From NCBI GenBank assembly GCA_965217205.1, contig OZ244254.1, forward strand, positions 3,286,001-3,350,000: a DNA stretch of 64,000 nt, given 5' to 3'. Source of the DNA: Maricaulis sp947259345. GTDB taxonomy: Bacteria > Pseudomonadota > Alphaproteobacteria > Caulobacterales > Maricaulaceae. Positions 43,473 through 51,669 of the stretch are shown in pieces (the first letter of the stretch is position 1; every line of letters starts with the position of its first letter). The translations under genes were made by a program, and so were the position numbers. The notes beneath the pieces are model-generated. The model had not been told where the DNA came from and searched no databases. It was given only the letters and a program-made list of their open reading frames with translations.

Positions 43473-44075
43473 TCAGTTGCGGGCGCGCAGCGCGGTCGAA
43501 GAGTGAGAGTGTAACCGCTCAGTCAGATAGGTCCATGCCGGTGCTGATTGGAGGGGCAGTGCAGCGGCTTCGCTCTCACGAATTCGTGAGCCGGCATATT
43601 GCCGCGCGGCGCGGGAGAGGCGCGCGCGCACGGCATCCTGGGGTCTGGAGATGACGGCCACGGGAACGGTTTCGAATATCGCCGTCCAGTTGGCCCAGCG
43701 ATGGATGCCGGCCAGATTGTCGGCGCCCATCAGCCAGACAAAGTGGGTCGCGGGGTAGCGGCGTCTGAGATGGTCGAGCAGGTCGATGGTCCGGTTGGTG
43801 CCGAGACGTGTCTCGATATCACTGACTTTCATGCCCGGCTCGTTCGCGATGGCTTCGACCGCAGCAAAGCGTCGTTCGAAATCGCCGGATGCGGTGGCTT
43901 TCAGGGGGTTTTGCGGCGAGACGAGCCACCAGACCTGGTCCAGTCCCAGGCGTCGCAGGGCGGTGCGGGCGACGTGCCTGTGACCGGCATGCGGCGGATC
44001 GAAACTGCCACCAAACAGGCCGATGCGCATGCCTGCCGACACGCCCTCGCCGCGAAGTGCTCCGTCGCGCATCAT
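43473..44075 (-). CDS. nadD: Nicotinate-nucleotide adenylyltransferase NadD
   Basis: Makes nicotinate adenine dinucleotide in NAD synthesis. 200 residues; the nucleotidyltransferase signature GLFGGSFDPPHAGHRHVA, VWWLVSPQNPLK and the C-terminal ISRPQDAVRARLS and SSTALRARN (the S-S-T-x-x-R end motif) are visible. The start at 44075 overlaps the proB stop as ATGA; an internal ATG at 44030 gives the shortest conserved form. Confidence 0.95.
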   Translation of the reverse strand: MMRDGALRGEGVSAGMRIGLFGGSFDPPHAGHRHVARTALRRLGLDQVWWLVSPQNPLKATASGDFERRFAAVEAIANEPGMKVSDIETRLGTNRTIDLLDHLRRRYPATHFVWLMGADNLAGIHRWANWTAIFETVPVAVISRPQDAVRARLSRAARQYAGSRIRESEAAALPLQSAPAWTYLTERLHSHSSTALRARN

Positions 44076-45199
44076 TGACCAGCCTCCGGCGATGAAACCC
44101 GAACAATATCGTCCGTATGGACCAGCGCCGCCGCGCGGCGATAGCCGAGACGGTCCTCGGTTTCGTCGCTCTGGCAACCGGCAAGCTTGCGGGCCTCCTC
44201 GGCCCCGTAGGCGGTGACCCCGCGGGCCACGAGCTGGGCGTCCGGTCCGAGAATTCGAACCGTCTCCCCGCGATCAAACTGCCCCTCGACCGCCGTTACG
44301 CCGACGGGCAGCAGGGATTTGCCGTCGAGCAGGGCTCGTACCGCGCCGGCGTCGATATGGAGCGCACCGTTCGGGCTGAGCACGCCGGAAATCCAGCGTT
44401 CGCGGGCGCTCGCCGAGCTCCGCGCCGGGTGAAACCAGCTGCCATGATCCGGCCGGGAGAAGCTGAGAATGGGCTTGTCTGCGGTCCCAAGGCCGATGGC
44501 CGTCGCGCAGCCGGATGCACCCGCCAGCTCGGCGGCCAGGATTTTCGTGCGCATCCCGCCCGTGCCGACGCCGCGCGCGCTGTTCGCGTCTCCGGCCATG
44601 GCGCGGATGTCTTCATTTATGGCCGGGATGTCGCGCAGTGCGCGCGCGGACGCGTCGGAGCGTGGTTCAGCGTTGTAGAGGGCGTCGACATCGCTGAGCA
44701 GGACCAGAAGGTCGGCCCCGGTGAGCTGAGCGACCCGGGCTGCGAGGCGGTCATTATCGCCATAACGGATTTCGTCCGTGGCGATCGTGTCATTCTCGTT
44801 GACGACGGGCAGGGCGCCCAGATCAAGCAGGGTGGAGAGGGTTGCGCGTGCATTGAGCCAGCTTCGGCGGCTCTCTGTCACATCAAGGGTGAGAAGGGCT
44901 TGGGCCGTGGCCACGCCGTGGACTGCGAAGGCCCGCTCCCAAAGATCGAGGAGGCGGGGCTGGCCCGTCGCGGCCGCCGCCTGCTTCTGTTCGAGCGAGA
45001 GCGTTCCTGTTGCAAGGCCGAGCCGGTCGCGGCCCAGTGCCACAGCGCCGGATGAGACCAGCGTGACGCGGGTCCCGGCCTCGCGGAGGGTCATGATATC
45101 ACGGGCGATGGCAGCAATAACCGTATCGCCAGCCTGGATCAGGCTGGAGCCAACCTTGACGACGACGCCACGCGCCGTGCCGAGGTCACGCGGTGTCAT
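44072..45199 (-). CDS. proB: Glutamate 5-kinase ProB
   Basis: Commits glutamate to proline by ATP-dependent phosphorylation. 375 residues: amino-acid kinase domain with VVVKVGSSLI, VTLVSSGAVALGRDRL, PVVNENDTIATDEIRYGDND and GVGTGGMRTKILAAE, then a C-terminal PUA domain (from about residue 275, with GVTAVEGQFDRGETVRI). Overlaps the obgE stop by four bases (ATGA) and nadD likewise, so obgE-proB-nadD are coupled. Confidence 0.96.
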   Translation of the reverse strand: MTPRDLGTARGVVVKVGSSLIQAGDTVIAAIARDIMTLREAGTRVTLVSSGAVALGRDRLGLATGTLSLEQKQAAAATGQPRLLDLWERAFAVHGVATAQALLTLDVTESRRSWLNARATLSTLLDLGALPVVNENDTIATDEIRYGDNDRLAARVAQLTGADLLVLLSDVDALYNAEPRSDASARALRDIPAINEDIRAMAGDANSARGVGTGGMRTKILAAELAGASGCATAIGLGTADKPILSFSRPDHGSWFHPARSSASARERWISGVLSPNGALHIDAGAVRALLDGKSLLPVGVTAVEGQFDRGETVRILGPDAQLVARGVTAYGAEEARKLAGCQSDETEDRLGYRRAAALVHTDDIVRVSSPEAGQ

Positions 45200-46260
45200 G
45201 ACGGCGTCCAGCCATCCTCGCCATCTTCGGCCGCGAGGGCGGCTTCAATGGCAGCCTTCTCGGCCCGGCGGGTTTCCAGAACGACATCCCAGGCGCGGCC
45301 GCACAATTCCTTGACGCCGGTTCCGGCGACACCGGACAGGGTCATGACCGACTTGCCGCTTTCCGCTTCCAGGGCCGCCACTTTCTCGGCCACCATCTCG
45401 GCATCCATCGCATCCGTCTTGTTGAGGGCGAGGATTTCGTGCTTGTCAGGAAGGCCGTCGCCATAGGCTTCCAACTCGCCGCGGACGGTACGGTAAGCGC
45501 CGACCACGTCCTCCTGGGTGCCATCGATGAGATGGATGAGGGAGGCGCAACGTTCGATATGGCCGAGGAAACGGTCGCCGATCCCGGCGCCCTCATGCGC
45601 GCCCTCGATCAGGCCGGGAATGTCCGCCACGATAAAGCGAGAGCCCGGCCCCAGATCAACCACACCCAGATTGGGGTAGAGGGTGGTGAAGGGGTAGGCG
45701 GCAATCTTCGGATTGGCGCGGCTGACAACGGACAGGAAGGTCGACTTGCCGGCATTGGGCAGGCCGACGAGACCGACATCGGCGATCAGTTTGAGGCGGA
45801 GCCAGATCCAGCGCTCCTCGCCGGGCCAGCCGGGAATGGTCTTGCGGGGCGCCTGATTGGTGGAGGTCTTGAAGTGGGAGTTTCCCTTGCCGCCATCGCC
45901 GCCGCGCGCCAGCAGGACGCGCTGGCCGACTTCGGTCAGGTCCGCGAGGATTTCTTCCTTGTCCTCATCGAGGATTTGCGTGCCGGCCGGAACCTGCAGA
46001 ACGACATCCTCGCCGCCGGCGCCGGTCCGGTTGCGGCCCATGCCGTGCATGCCGGTATCGGCCTTGAAGTGCTGCTTGTAGCGGTAGTCGATCAGCGTAT
46101 TGAGGCCCTCAACAGCCTCAACCCAGACATCCCCGCCCTTGCCGCCATCGCCGCCATCCGGGCCGCCATACTCGACATAGGCCTCGCGCCGGAAAGACAC
46201 GCAGCCGCCACCTCCATTGCCGGAGCGGACATAGACTTTGGCTTGGTCGAGGAATTTCAT
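45196..46260 (-). CDS. obgE: GTPase ObgE/CgtA
   Basis: Essential GTPase in ribosome assembly and stress response. 354 residues: glycine-rich Obg fold (MKFLDQAKVYVRSGNGGGGC, later GGPDGGDGGKGGDVW), then the G domain with P-loop GLPNAGKSTFLS, switch II ADIPGLIEGAHEGAG and NKTDAMD. The ATG at 46260 is the conserved N-terminus; the frame is open further upstream but that part is not protein-like. Leads the obgE-proB-nadD-egtD-rsfS-rlmH series. Confidence 0.96.
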   Translation of the reverse strand: MKFLDQAKVYVRSGNGGGGCVSFRREAYVEYGGPDGGDGGKGGDVWVEAVEGLNTLIDYRYKQHFKADTGMHGMGRNRTGAGGEDVVLQVPAGTQILDEDKEEILADLTEVGQRVLLARGGDGGKGNSHFKTSTNQAPRKTIPGWPGEERWIWLRLKLIADVGLVGLPNAGKSTFLSVVSRANPKIAAYPFTTLYPNLGVVDLGPGSRFIVADIPGLIEGAHEGAGIGDRFLGHIERCASLIHLIDGTQEDVVGAYRTVRGELEAYGDGLPDKHEILALNKTDAMDAEMVAEKVAALEAESGKSVMTLSGVAGTGVKELCGRAWDVVLETRRAEKAAIEAALAAEDGEDGWTPS

Positions 46261-46530
46261 GAAAGGGACTTTCCGGACTCTCGGGGGTGTTGGTCCGTCT
46301 ATACAGGCAAATCCGGTGGAGATCAGTGCGTTTTTGCGGTGAGGCAGCCGCAATGAGGGCAAGTCTGTTCCCGCGCCGCAAGCCGCGCCAGGCGGATGTC
46401 GACTTTTGGAGGCTTGTCCGCCACAGGGATGCGGGCTGACAACAGCGTAGGGCGTGGGGCCAAAATGGTCGACCCGAGCCTGTCCATACACGATTTTTCT
46501 GGCGTATGAACCCGAAAACACTGGAGAATA
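46261..46530. promoter_or_regulatory. Divergent promoter region between obgE and the RHH/EF-hand gene
   Basis: 270 bases with no protein-coding signal of its own. It should contain the promoters of obgE (minus) and of the gene at 46531 (plus), the latter with GGAG just before its start. No clear consensus elements or dyads noticed. Confidence 0.35.
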
Positions 46531-47580
46531 TTGACCGATCAAACTGTCCTTGATGGTGGAATGACCAAGTCGAACAAGTCAGCCAAGCGCCCGACCAAGA
46601 AAACCGGCATGCTGGAAGTCCGGGTTTCTCCCGAGGAGAAGACGGCTTTCCTGGATGCGTGCCGGGCGGCGGGACGTTCGGCCAGCGCGGTCATCCGAGA
46701 TGCCATGCGCGCTTATACCAGTTTTGGTCCGATGGCGCGCGCTCAAGGGAGTCCGATCATGATTGCATCTGCCTTTGCCGGCGCCACAGCCGGTGCTTTT
46801 TTGTTGGTTCAGTTCATCCAGTCTGCGGAGGCGGGCGATGCTGAGCGTCTGTATGGCTTCGACACCTTTCGAGCCTACGCTGTTTCGACCCTTTATGACC
46901 GTGAGATGAGCTGGGATGAATACCGCACGCGGGCGGGGTCCTTGCGGGACGTCATGGAGCAGCTCGCGGCCCGGGAGACGGAAAACTTGCCGTACCACCT
47001 GCGCCAGACCCTCGGTTCCAGATCCGGTGAAGTAATTGGCTCAATTTTTATTCCAGCTCGACTCGATCCGGGTGTTTTCGGGGATGAGCTGGACCGGGTG
47101 TCGGCCGGTTGCTGGGCAGTGCTGGAAGCCTACCGCCTCGAATATCTGCTCTACCGCTTCGAGAGCTGGGATGTTGACAGTAGCGGCGATGTGAGCGCGC
47201 GGGAGTTCAGTGATGCCCGCTTCAGAAGTTTTAGTCGCGGGTTCTCCCTCGAGGACAAGGACGCTGACGGCTTCATCACCGCAGCCGATCTCAGCCCGGC
47301 GGTTGTGCAAGCCTGGAGCGAGGCGCGCGAGGCTGCCCCCCAGCCGCCCGTGGCGGAGCAAAGACCGCGCCTGGATCGCGACGCCGTTGCGGTCGCCTGT
47401 GCGGCTGAGCGCGAATGGTCCGCGCCGCAACCCCGGATTTCAAACGCCGAATACCTGCAGGAACCGCCTCAAGGAGAGGCCCCGCCTTTGCTCTCGGCGG
47501 CCGGGCATATTGCGGCACGGGATATTAATGGTGACGAGCGGGTCAGCTTTGCCGAGTACTTGGCGTCCTCCGGGGAGTAG
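46531..47580 (+). CDS. Ribbon-helix-helix / membrane helix / EF-hand fusion protein
   Basis: 349 residues from a TTG with GGAGAATA upstream; an ATG at 46561 is the alternative start. Residues 27-65 form a ribbon-helix-helix-like DNA-binding unit (LEVRVSPEEKTAFLDACRAA, then SASAVIRDAMRAY). Residues 74-96 are a single hydrophobic helix. The rest would be periplasmic and holds three EF-hand-like loops: DVDSSGDVSAREF (214-226), DKDADGFITAAD (242-253) and DINGDERVSFAE (331-342). I know no characterised protein with this order. Inference: a membrane-tethered regulator or scaffold reading periplasmic calcium. It is transcribed alone, divergent from obgE. Confidence 0.75.
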   Translation: MTDQTVLDGGMTKSNKSAKRPTKKTGMLEVRVSPEEKTAFLDACRAAGRSASAVIRDAMRAYTSFGPMARAQGSPIMIASAFAGATAGAFLLVQFIQSAEAGDAERLYGFDTFRAYAVSTLYDREMSWDEYRTRAGSLRDVMEQLAARETENLPYHLRQTLGSRSGEVIGSIFIPARLDPGVFGDELDRVSAGCWAVLEAYRLEYLLYRFESWDVDSSGDVSAREFSDARFRSFSRGFSLEDKDADGFITAADLSPAVVQAWSEAREAAPQPPVAEQRPRLDRDAVAVACAAEREWSAPQPRISNAEYLQEPPQGEAPPLLSAAGHIAARDINGDERVSFAEYLASSGE

Positions 47581-47654
47581 TCCGCGTTCGGGCATGGCTG
47601 CGTGGAGACCATGTGTGGTTCATCACGCGAAGCGGCGAGCTACGGCGACGATTG

Positions 47655-48182
47655 TCAGCCGTTGGACTGCCACACCATGTCTCGAGTGGTAGCCTTGCCC
47701 ATGCGGGCCATGCTGAACAGGTCTGCAGTGTCCCCGGTATACTGGAAGCCGAGCTTCTCGAGAACGCGCCCTGATGCCGGGTTGTCGATGTAGTGCCCGG
47801 CGATGACCCGTTGCGTGCCCAGCGTCTCGCGCGCATAGCCAATCAGGCCACGCCCGAGTTCGGTTGCCAGACCCTGTCCCCACCAGGGCTTGGCGATCCA
47901 GTAGCCGATTTCCCAGTCGGCGCCGGCGGTGCGCTTGAAGACGCCGCCGCCGCCGATTACATCGCCATCCATTTCCACGGTCAGCGAAAGATTGCCACCG
48001 GGCTGCCAGCTGGCGCGCGTGATCAGCACCCACATCTCCGCGGCCAGCTCCGGATAGGGATGCGGCACGCGGGCTGTATTCTTTGCGACGTCGTAATCAC
48101 CCAGATAGGTGGCAACAGTGCCGGCATCTTCCAGCTCCGGCAGGCGCAGCACCAGGCGTTCAGTTTCGATCCGCGGGCCCAT
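47655..48182 (-). CDS. GNAT-family N-acetyltransferase (RimJ/RimL-like)
   Basis: 175 residues. N-terminal IETERLVLRLPELEDAG, the central DWEIGYWIAKPWWGQGLATE with acetyl-CoA pyrophosphate-binding Q-G-L-A, and NPASGRVLEKLGFQYTGDT identify a ribosomal-protein-serine/alanine-type acetyltransferase. Substrate not deducible. Follows the rpmA terminator on the same strand, so it probably has its own promoter. Confidence 0.9.
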   Translation of the reverse strand: MGPRIETERLVLRLPELEDAGTVATYLGDYDVAKNTARVPHPYPELAAEMWVLITRASWQPGGNLSLTVEMDGDVIGGGGVFKRTAGADWEIGYWIAKPWWGQGLATELGRGLIGYARETLGTQRVIAGHYIDNPASGRVLEKLGFQYTGDTADLFSMARMGKATTRDMVWQSNG

Positions 48183-48201
48183 GAGCCTCTCCTCGCGGGG
48201 G

Positions 48202-48238
48202 CAAAAGAAAAGGGGAGGCGGTGGTCCGTCTCCCCTTT
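48202..48238 (-). terminator. Intrinsic terminator after rpmA (minus strand)
   Basis: AAAGGGGAG (48209-48217) pairs with CTCCCCTTT (48230-48238). Read on the minus strand the stem is followed by TTTTCTTTTG, a good T-tract; the A/T flank makes it bidirectional. Confidence 0.85.
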
Positions 48239-48300
48239 AAACGCATCTGGCGTTTCCGGACCTGCCTGTTCAAGACACGGTCCGGATATGTGCGAACCGC

Positions 48301-48570
48301 TTATTCAGCTGCCTTGGCCGTCGGTTCTACCGAGACGAAGGCCTTGCCGCCGGACTTCTTCGCGAAGACCACGCGGCCTTCGGTAAGTGCGAAGAGGGTA
48401 TGGTCCTTGCCCATACCGACATTGGTACCCGGATTCACCTTGGTACCGCGCTGACGCACGATGATGTTGCCCGGAATGACTTCCTGGCCGCCATACTTCT
48501 TCACACCAAGGCGGCGACCTGCGGAGTCGCGACCGTTACGGGATGAACCGCCTGCTTTTTTGTGAGCCAT
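48301..48570 (-). CDS. rpmA: 50S ribosomal protein L27
   Basis: 89 residues. Typical N-terminus MAHKKAGGSSRNGRDSAGRR and the block GNIIVRQRGTKVNPGTNVG. Reaches toward the peptidyl-transferase centre. Fifteen bases downstream of rplU, in the standard rplU-rpmA pair, and followed by a terminator. Confidence 0.98.
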   Translation of the reverse strand: MAHKKAGGSSRNGRDSAGRRLGVKKYGGQEVIPGNIIVRQRGTKVNPGTNVGMGKDHTLFALTEGRVVFAKKSGGKAFVSVEPTAKAAE

Positions 48571-48585
48571 TGATCAGTCCTCCGA

Positions 48586-49257
48586 TTACTTGGCCAGCGC
48601 CTTGGCGGCGTTGATCCAGTCGTTTTTCTCAGCCTTGGCCTTGAGACCGGTGATGGTCTCGTTCAGGGCGTCCAGATCGGCTTCAGTCCAGGCCGCGACC
48701 TGAGCGAACGTGGTGATGCCGGCTTCGTTCAACTTGGTGGCGAGGGCGGGGCCCACACCGGTCAGCTCGGTGAGCGCGTCGGCGGCAGCAGCCTTCGGGG
48801 CCGCAGCCTTCTTGGCCGGAGCCTTCTGGGCCTTCGGCGCCGCAGCTTTTTCAGCTTTCGGAGCGGCCTTGGCTTTCGCCTTCGGAGCGTCTTCGTTCTT
48901 CGGCGCAGCTGTGGTCGACTTCAGCTTGGTTTTGGCTTTTTCGCCAGGTGCGACGATTTCCGCGATGCGCACGACCGAACCCCACTGACGGTGGCCCTTC
49001 GTACGGCGGTAATTCTGACGGCGGCGCTTCTTGAAGACGATGATCTTGCGGGCGCGATTGGTATCCAGCAGCTCGCCGATAACCTGGGCGCCATCAATGG
49101 TCGGCGAGCCGACCGTGACGCCGGCATCAGAGCCGAGCATCAGAACGTCACCGAGATCAAGCGTGTCGCCAGCGGCGCCTTCGAGCTTCTCGATGCGAAT
49201 TTCGTCGCCAGCGGCAACGCGGTATTGCTTACCGCCGGTCTTGATCACTGCAAACAT
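48586..49257 (-). CDS. rplU: 50S ribosomal protein L21 with C-terminal extension
   Basis: 223 residues. The first about 102 are L21 (MFAVIKTGGKQYRVAAGDEI, FKKRRRQNYRRTKGHRQ). An Ala/Lys/Pro-rich linker (about 105-160) leads to a helix-hairpin-helix-like unit (LTELTGVGPALATKLNEAGI and onward) seen in many alphaproteobacterial L21 proteins. The extension may contact nucleic acid; this is inferred. Start set at the conserved MFAVIKTGG. Confidence 0.96.
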   Translation of the reverse strand: MFAVIKTGGKQYRVAAGDEIRIEKLEGAAGDTLDLGDVLMLGSDAGVTVGSPTIDGAQVIGELLDTNRARKIIVFKKRRRQNYRRTKGHRQWGSVVRIAEIVAPGEKAKTKLKSTTAAPKNEDAPKAKAKAAPKAEKAAAPKAQKAPAKKAAAPKAAAADALTELTGVGPALATKLNEAGITTFAQVAAWTEADLDALNETITGLKAKAEKNDWINAAKALAK

Positions 49258-49465
49258 GATCGTTTCTATCCTTTTGTCCGATCCGTCCGATGGCCGCGGG
49301 ATCACCTTGATCCGGTTGGCTCGGCGGGTCCTTTTTCTTCACCCCGTATGCCCGGAGCGTTGTTCATCATTTATGGGCCCGCAACGGCTGGCCGCGCGAG
49401 CAGGAGCGGGCGTTATACGCATGCCCGCCCCAGAGTCAATCAGCTGTCAGTGCTAAATGCGCGTG

Positions 49466-49777
49466 TTACCGGCCCGGGCCGCCAAATGTGTCCGGCCGCA
49501 CTTCGCCACGATTGCCTTCACGCGTTGAGTCCACACCCTCGCGCACGCGCTCCTGGTAGGCGTCCCACTCGGCTTCCGTATAACAGATGCGTTCACGCTG
49601 ACGCGTACCGGTGACCTGGATGCGACGGCAGGTGAAACGATCACCCTCGGACGTGACGCCCTGATCCGGGAGTGCCTCTGCCACTTCATCGTTGGACGTG
49701 GTTGCGCAGCCCGCGACAGCGGTGAGCGTGGCAGCGCCGACGGCGCAGGCGAGCGTCTTGATATTGAACTTGGTCAT
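49466..49777 (-). CDS. Small hypothetical lipoprotein
   Basis: 103 residues from the ATG giving MTKFNIKTL. The signal ends with lipobox VAGC. The mature part has FTCRRIQVTGTRQRERICYT with two cysteines and ends in an acidic, Arg-rich tail. Similar small proteins are common in Hyphomonadaceae (recalled). Function unknown. Transcribed toward rplU on the same strand. Confidence 0.75.
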   Translation of the reverse strand: MTKFNIKTLACAVGAATLTAVAGCATTSNDEVAEALPDQGVTSEGDRFTCRRIQVTGTRQRERICYTEAEWDAYQERVREGVDSTREGNRGEVRPDTFGGPGR

Positions 49778-49929
49778 ACTGGTCACGAAACCCCACATTG
49801 CTTGTTTGCCGGGACCCTAGAGGAAGGTGGCGGGGTAGGTAAAATAAATTTTTGCTTGCCCTGCGGCGCGTGTGCAGCATCCAGCCCTTGATTTTGTCGG
49901 CCCACTCGGTCACAACCCCGCTTCCCCGC

Positions 49930-50019
49930 GGAGAGGTGCCGGAGTGGTCGAACGGGGCGGTCTCGAAAACCGTTGAGCGCGCAAGCGTTCCGAGGGTTCG
50001 AATCCCTCTCTCTCCGCCA
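49930..50019 (+). tRNA. tRNA-Ser(CGA)
   Basis: A 90-base class II tRNA. Acceptor GGAGAGG pairs with TCTCTCC (one G-T), discriminator G and encoded CCA at 50017-50019. Anticodon stem GCGGT/ACCGT encloses loop CTCGAAA with anticodon CGA. A long variable arm (GAGCGCGCAAGCGTTC region) is typical of serine tRNAs, and the T arm is GAGGG-TTCGAAT-CCCTC. Reads UCG codons. Confidence 0.96.
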
Positions 50020-50463
50020 CATATCTTCCTGACATTATTAGATATAATTTCGGTGCGCGGTTGCCACGCCGGCGCGACTTTTCCCGGCATGCAGACCTTG
50101 GCGTATGACCGGTCCCGGCGCGATATGTCCCGCCGGTCTCTGTTCGGGCTTTGAGGCCGATCGGGAAGGCTGGTTTCCCAAAATTTGCCGAGCCGTCGGG
50201 AGTTGGTCGAAAAAACCCGATCTCCCAATTATTCGCAAAAGTTTGTCGCGACCAACCGATTTTGGGGAAGCACTCCCTCGTGCGCAAATAGAAGGTCCAG
50301 GCTTCCCTTGATACCGACAAGAACCGGGCGATTGATCCGGTCGAACAGGGGGTGAGTCTCCAAGGAAGCCTTGCCGTCTTGGCGGAATGGCGTCGGCTGC
50401 CGACCTGACAATGCGTCGAAGTTGGGCTTTCGAGACCGCTCCGCGTTCGCCTGACAGTACCCG
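50020..50463. other. 444-base gap downstream of tRNA-Ser with nested inverted repeats
   Basis: No credible gene; the longest minus-strand frames here are short and not protein-like. The region is AT-richer than average. It contains nested inverted repeats: TTCCCAAAAT (50176-50185) against ATTTTGGGGAA (50259-50269), and inside them GTTGGTCG (50202-50209) against CGACCAAC (50249-50256). Being next to a tRNA 3' end, it could be a scar of an integrated element or a structured RNA. Confidence 0.45.
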
Positions 50464-51669
50464 TCAGTGAGCTGCGGCCAGTCCGTAATCCAACAGGATG
50501 GCCATCATCTCTTCGGCGAACACCGCGGCGGTCTGCCGGATAAGTGCGCGGTCCGTATCGTCGCCGAGTTCATAGGTGATAGCCGGGATCATGAATCGAC
50601 CGAACATATAATTCTTGGCGGTCGGCAGGTCCGATTGGTGCCGCTCTGCCCGTTCGATCTCATAGCCAGGCAAGCGCGCGCCGGCACGCTCCAGCCAAAG
50701 TCCCGTGAAGCGATACGGCGTTCCGTCTTCGCCGGCAGGTTGGGTGTAGAACACATCCCGATTGGTGGAATGAAAGTCGAGGAACAGGACGGGTCGCGTG
50801 GACGCCGATTGATCCAACGTGTCGATGGCGTCACGGGCTGCACGGGTCTCCGGTTGAGCAAAGGGCCCCCAATCACGATTGAGATCGGTGCTGCCGCGAT
50901 TGTGTCGCCAGTACCCGTGTTGTACGCCGTCCGGATTAAGCAGGGGCAGGATGACGACACCGTATGTCGACCGGAACTCCTGTGCCAGGGCGCTGCTACC
51001 CAGCACAACCTCGACAAATGCCTGCATCGCCACCGCCCCCGTGGTTTCGGGCGGATGCTGGCGGCCTATCAGTACGACACTGCCCCGACCAGACTCAGGA
51101 TGGTGTGTGATCATCTCGATCGGGCGGTTCTCCAGCGAGTATCCGACAGTCGAGACCGATAGGTCATTGCGTGTCCTGTAAGGCATCATCCAGGTCGCGT
51201 AGTCGCTAGCAGTCAGGATTTCCTGACCGGTGAGAAAGACAGGTGCGGCGTCGAGATCCAACCGGATATGGGCCACGGAGCGGTCGTCGGATACTCTAAC
51301 GTCAGCGTCATCCACATAGGTCCAGTTGTCACCGTCTGGCCCGGTCTTGGGGCGGTAGCGGTGCCGAGCGTCGCCATAGAGCAGATTGATCTGTACCGGG
51401 CCAGCGGTTTGCGGTGTCAGGCGCACAGCGTACCAGGGGCTGGGATTGATCGGTTGGTCTTCCGGCCGGATCGTGATGTCGAACTCGCGCGGCCCGGCGG
51501 CCTGGCAGTGGGCCATTGCACCACCTTCAAACGCGGCATCGACCCGCACCTCCGAACTGGCGCAGGTCTGGCTGCCGGGCGTGGACGCTCGCGGCGGCAT
51601 TGCCGGGGTCGCGCAGGCGGCGAGGCCGGCTGCAAGGATCAGGACAACAGGTTTCATGGCAAGGTTCAT
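50464..51669 (-). CDS. M14-family zinc carboxypeptidase-like lipoprotein
   Basis: 401 residues. Lipoprotein signal with LAACATP, an N-terminal beta-domain of about 150 residues, then an M14 domain: zinc-binding IGRQHPPETTGA (H-x-x-E), LLNPDGVQHGYWRHNRGSTD with DLNRDW, third zinc His in LFLDFHSTN, and the late catalytic Glu in AITYELGDDTD. M14 enzymes cleave C-terminal residues or amide bonds. Starts with ATGA overlap at the end of the lyase gene, so both are co-translated. Substrate unknown; predicted location is the periplasm or outer membrane. Confidence 0.88.
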   Translation of the reverse strand: MNLAMKPVVLILAAGLAACATPAMPPRASTPGSQTCASSEVRVDAAFEGGAMAHCQAAGPREFDITIRPEDQPINPSPWYAVRLTPQTAGPVQINLLYGDARHRYRPKTGPDGDNWTYVDDADVRVSDDRSVAHIRLDLDAAPVFLTGQEILTASDYATWMMPYRTRNDLSVSTVGYSLENRPIEMITHHPESGRGSVVLIGRQHPPETTGAVAMQAFVEVVLGSSALAQEFRSTYGVVILPLLNPDGVQHGYWRHNRGSTDLNRDWGPFAQPETRAARDAIDTLDQSASTRPVLFLDFHSTNRDVFYTQPAGEDGTPYRFTGLWLERAGARLPGYEIERAERHQSDLPTAKNYMFGRFMIPAITYELGDDTDRALIRQTAAVFAEEMMAILLDYGLAAAH

